A stretch of DNA of 49,051 bases from assembly GCF_050434145.1 (NCBI RefSeq), contig NZ_JBNPVX010000020.1, positions 1 through 49,051 on the forward strand, written 5' to 3'. The position numbers were made by a program, and so were the translations under genes. Shown in pieces: positions 48,680-49,051 of this stretch. Under the pieces are notes generated by a model. The model ran no database searches. It had not been told where the DNA came from and saw nothing but the letters and a program-made list of their open reading frames with translations. Positions within the stretch are counted from its first letter, which is position 1. Each line of letters opens with the position of its first letter. This DNA is from JAISST01 sp050434145. GTDB lineage: Bacteria > Fusobacteriota > Fusobacteriia > Fusobacteriales > Fusobacteriaceae.

Positions 48680-49051
48680 TTATCGTTTCTTTTTGAATGC
48701 TTTTACTCCTGATTCTTGCTTTGCTTGTTCTTCTTGTCGTTTTTTTGCTTTTGCTTGTGACTCTTGTCTTGATCGTTCTTCTTTTTGCTTTTTAAAAGCT
48801 TTTATTTCTGATTCTTGTTTAGCTCGTTCTTCTTGTTGTTTTTTTGCTTTTGCTTGTGACTCTTGTCTTGATCGTTCTTCTTGTTGCTTTTTAAAAGCTT
48901 TTATTTCTGATTCTTGTTTAGCTCGTTCTTCTTGTCGTTTTTTTGCTTTTGCTTGCGACTCTTGTCTTGATCGTTCTTCTTTTTGCTTTTTAAAAGCTTT
49001 TATTTCTGATTCTTGTTTAGCTCGTTCTTCTTGTTGTTTTTTTGCTTTTGC
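48680..49051 (-). CDS. Coiled-coil repeat protein, C-terminal part (runs off the window)
   Basis: An open frame without a start in the window: 123 codons to TAA 48682-48680. It consists of nearly four copies of a 33-residue unit (AKAKKQQEERAKQESEIKAF, then KKQKEERSRQESQ), period exactly 99 bp. Very high Lys/Glu/Gln/Arg content predicts one long alpha-helix or coiled coil, as in TolA-like stalks or surface proteins; the function depends on the missing N-terminus. After the TAA the next frame continues RQDSKSKDQEEKRSVNSNKK, clearly repeat-like, so the end has been shifted by an indel. Confidence 0.75.
   Translation of the reverse strand, partial: AKAKKQQEERAKQESEIKAFKKQKEERSRQESQAKAKKRQEERAKQESEIKAFKKQQEERSRQESQAKAKKQQEERAKQESEIKAFKKQKEERSRQESQAKAKKRQEEQAKQESGVKAFKKKR

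Noticed and set aside
48680..49051. CRISPR-like periodicity at the right end
   Set aside because: The 99-bp period is an in-frame protein repeat without unique spacers.

Overview
The window is AT-rich DNA, most likely from a strictly anaerobic diderm of the Fusobacteriota (Fusobacterium-like). The basis is the combination of an Rnf complex, KDO genes (kdsA, kdsD) and an autotransporter (an LPS-type outer membrane), 4-hydroxybutyryl-CoA fermentation genes under sigma-54, several secreted YwqK/MORN-repeat proteins, and very low GC. This taxonomic call is inference; there is no rRNA gene in the window and I saw no tRNA.

Layout. 0.1-1.3 kb: a sugar O-acetyltransferase and a decayed cyclophilin-like/hydrolase locus. 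1.4-3.2 kb: a MarR regulator and a HemN-type radical SAM enzyme. 3.3-4.7 kb: infC-rpmI-rplT with an attenuator leader and an apparent AUU start. 4.7-6.6 kb: an ArsR/permease/thioredoxin operon behind a clear operator. 6.8-13.95 kb: an accessory strip of leftward genes (secreted proteins of unknown function, a GNAT-CDF fusion, a frameshifted polyferredoxin, tag, a GNAT enzyme, YwqK repeat proteins) with gene remnants between them. 13.98-14.76 kb: a 211-bp tandem repeat. 15-17.8 kb: an autotransporter with a Pro-Thr-Gly hinge. 18.2-21.1 kb: a flavinylated FMN/FAD reductase divergent from a ferredoxin-nitroreductase. 21.9-26.1 kb: murE, kdsA, kdsD, a DUF1858 protein and an exported protein. 26.1-26.7 kb: two small Cys-motif proteins. 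27.3-34.1 kb: the 4-hydroxybutyrate module. 34.2-39.1 kb: rnfCDGEAB. 39.1-40.1 kb: about 1 kb of gene-poor, partly decayed DNA. 40.2-44.9 kb: murA-rlmB-leuS. 45-46.6 kb: a CoA-transferase remnant, a membrane protein and a YwqK lipoprotein. 46.9-48.6 kb: a membrane-anchored protein and trpS. 48.7 kb to the end: the C-terminal part of a coiled-coil repeat protein that runs out of the window.

How it fits together. AbfT makes 4-hydroxybutyryl-CoA and AbfD dehydrates it to crotonyl-CoA, which feeds butyrate formation; reduced ferredoxin from the downstream electron-bifurcating step (not in this window) is oxidised by Rnf, which pumps ions. Two sequences matching the sigma-54 consensus, one in front of abfD-abfT and one in front of a membrane transporter, together with a sigma-54 activator and an AEC transporter in between, indicate one substrate-responsive regulon. 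I see no single clearly new system. The best leads are this sigma-54 regulon, a two-module repeat family in at least four places, a -1 slippery heptamer where the polyferredoxin frame breaks, the GNAT-CDF fusion, and several gene remnants that mark recent reduction.
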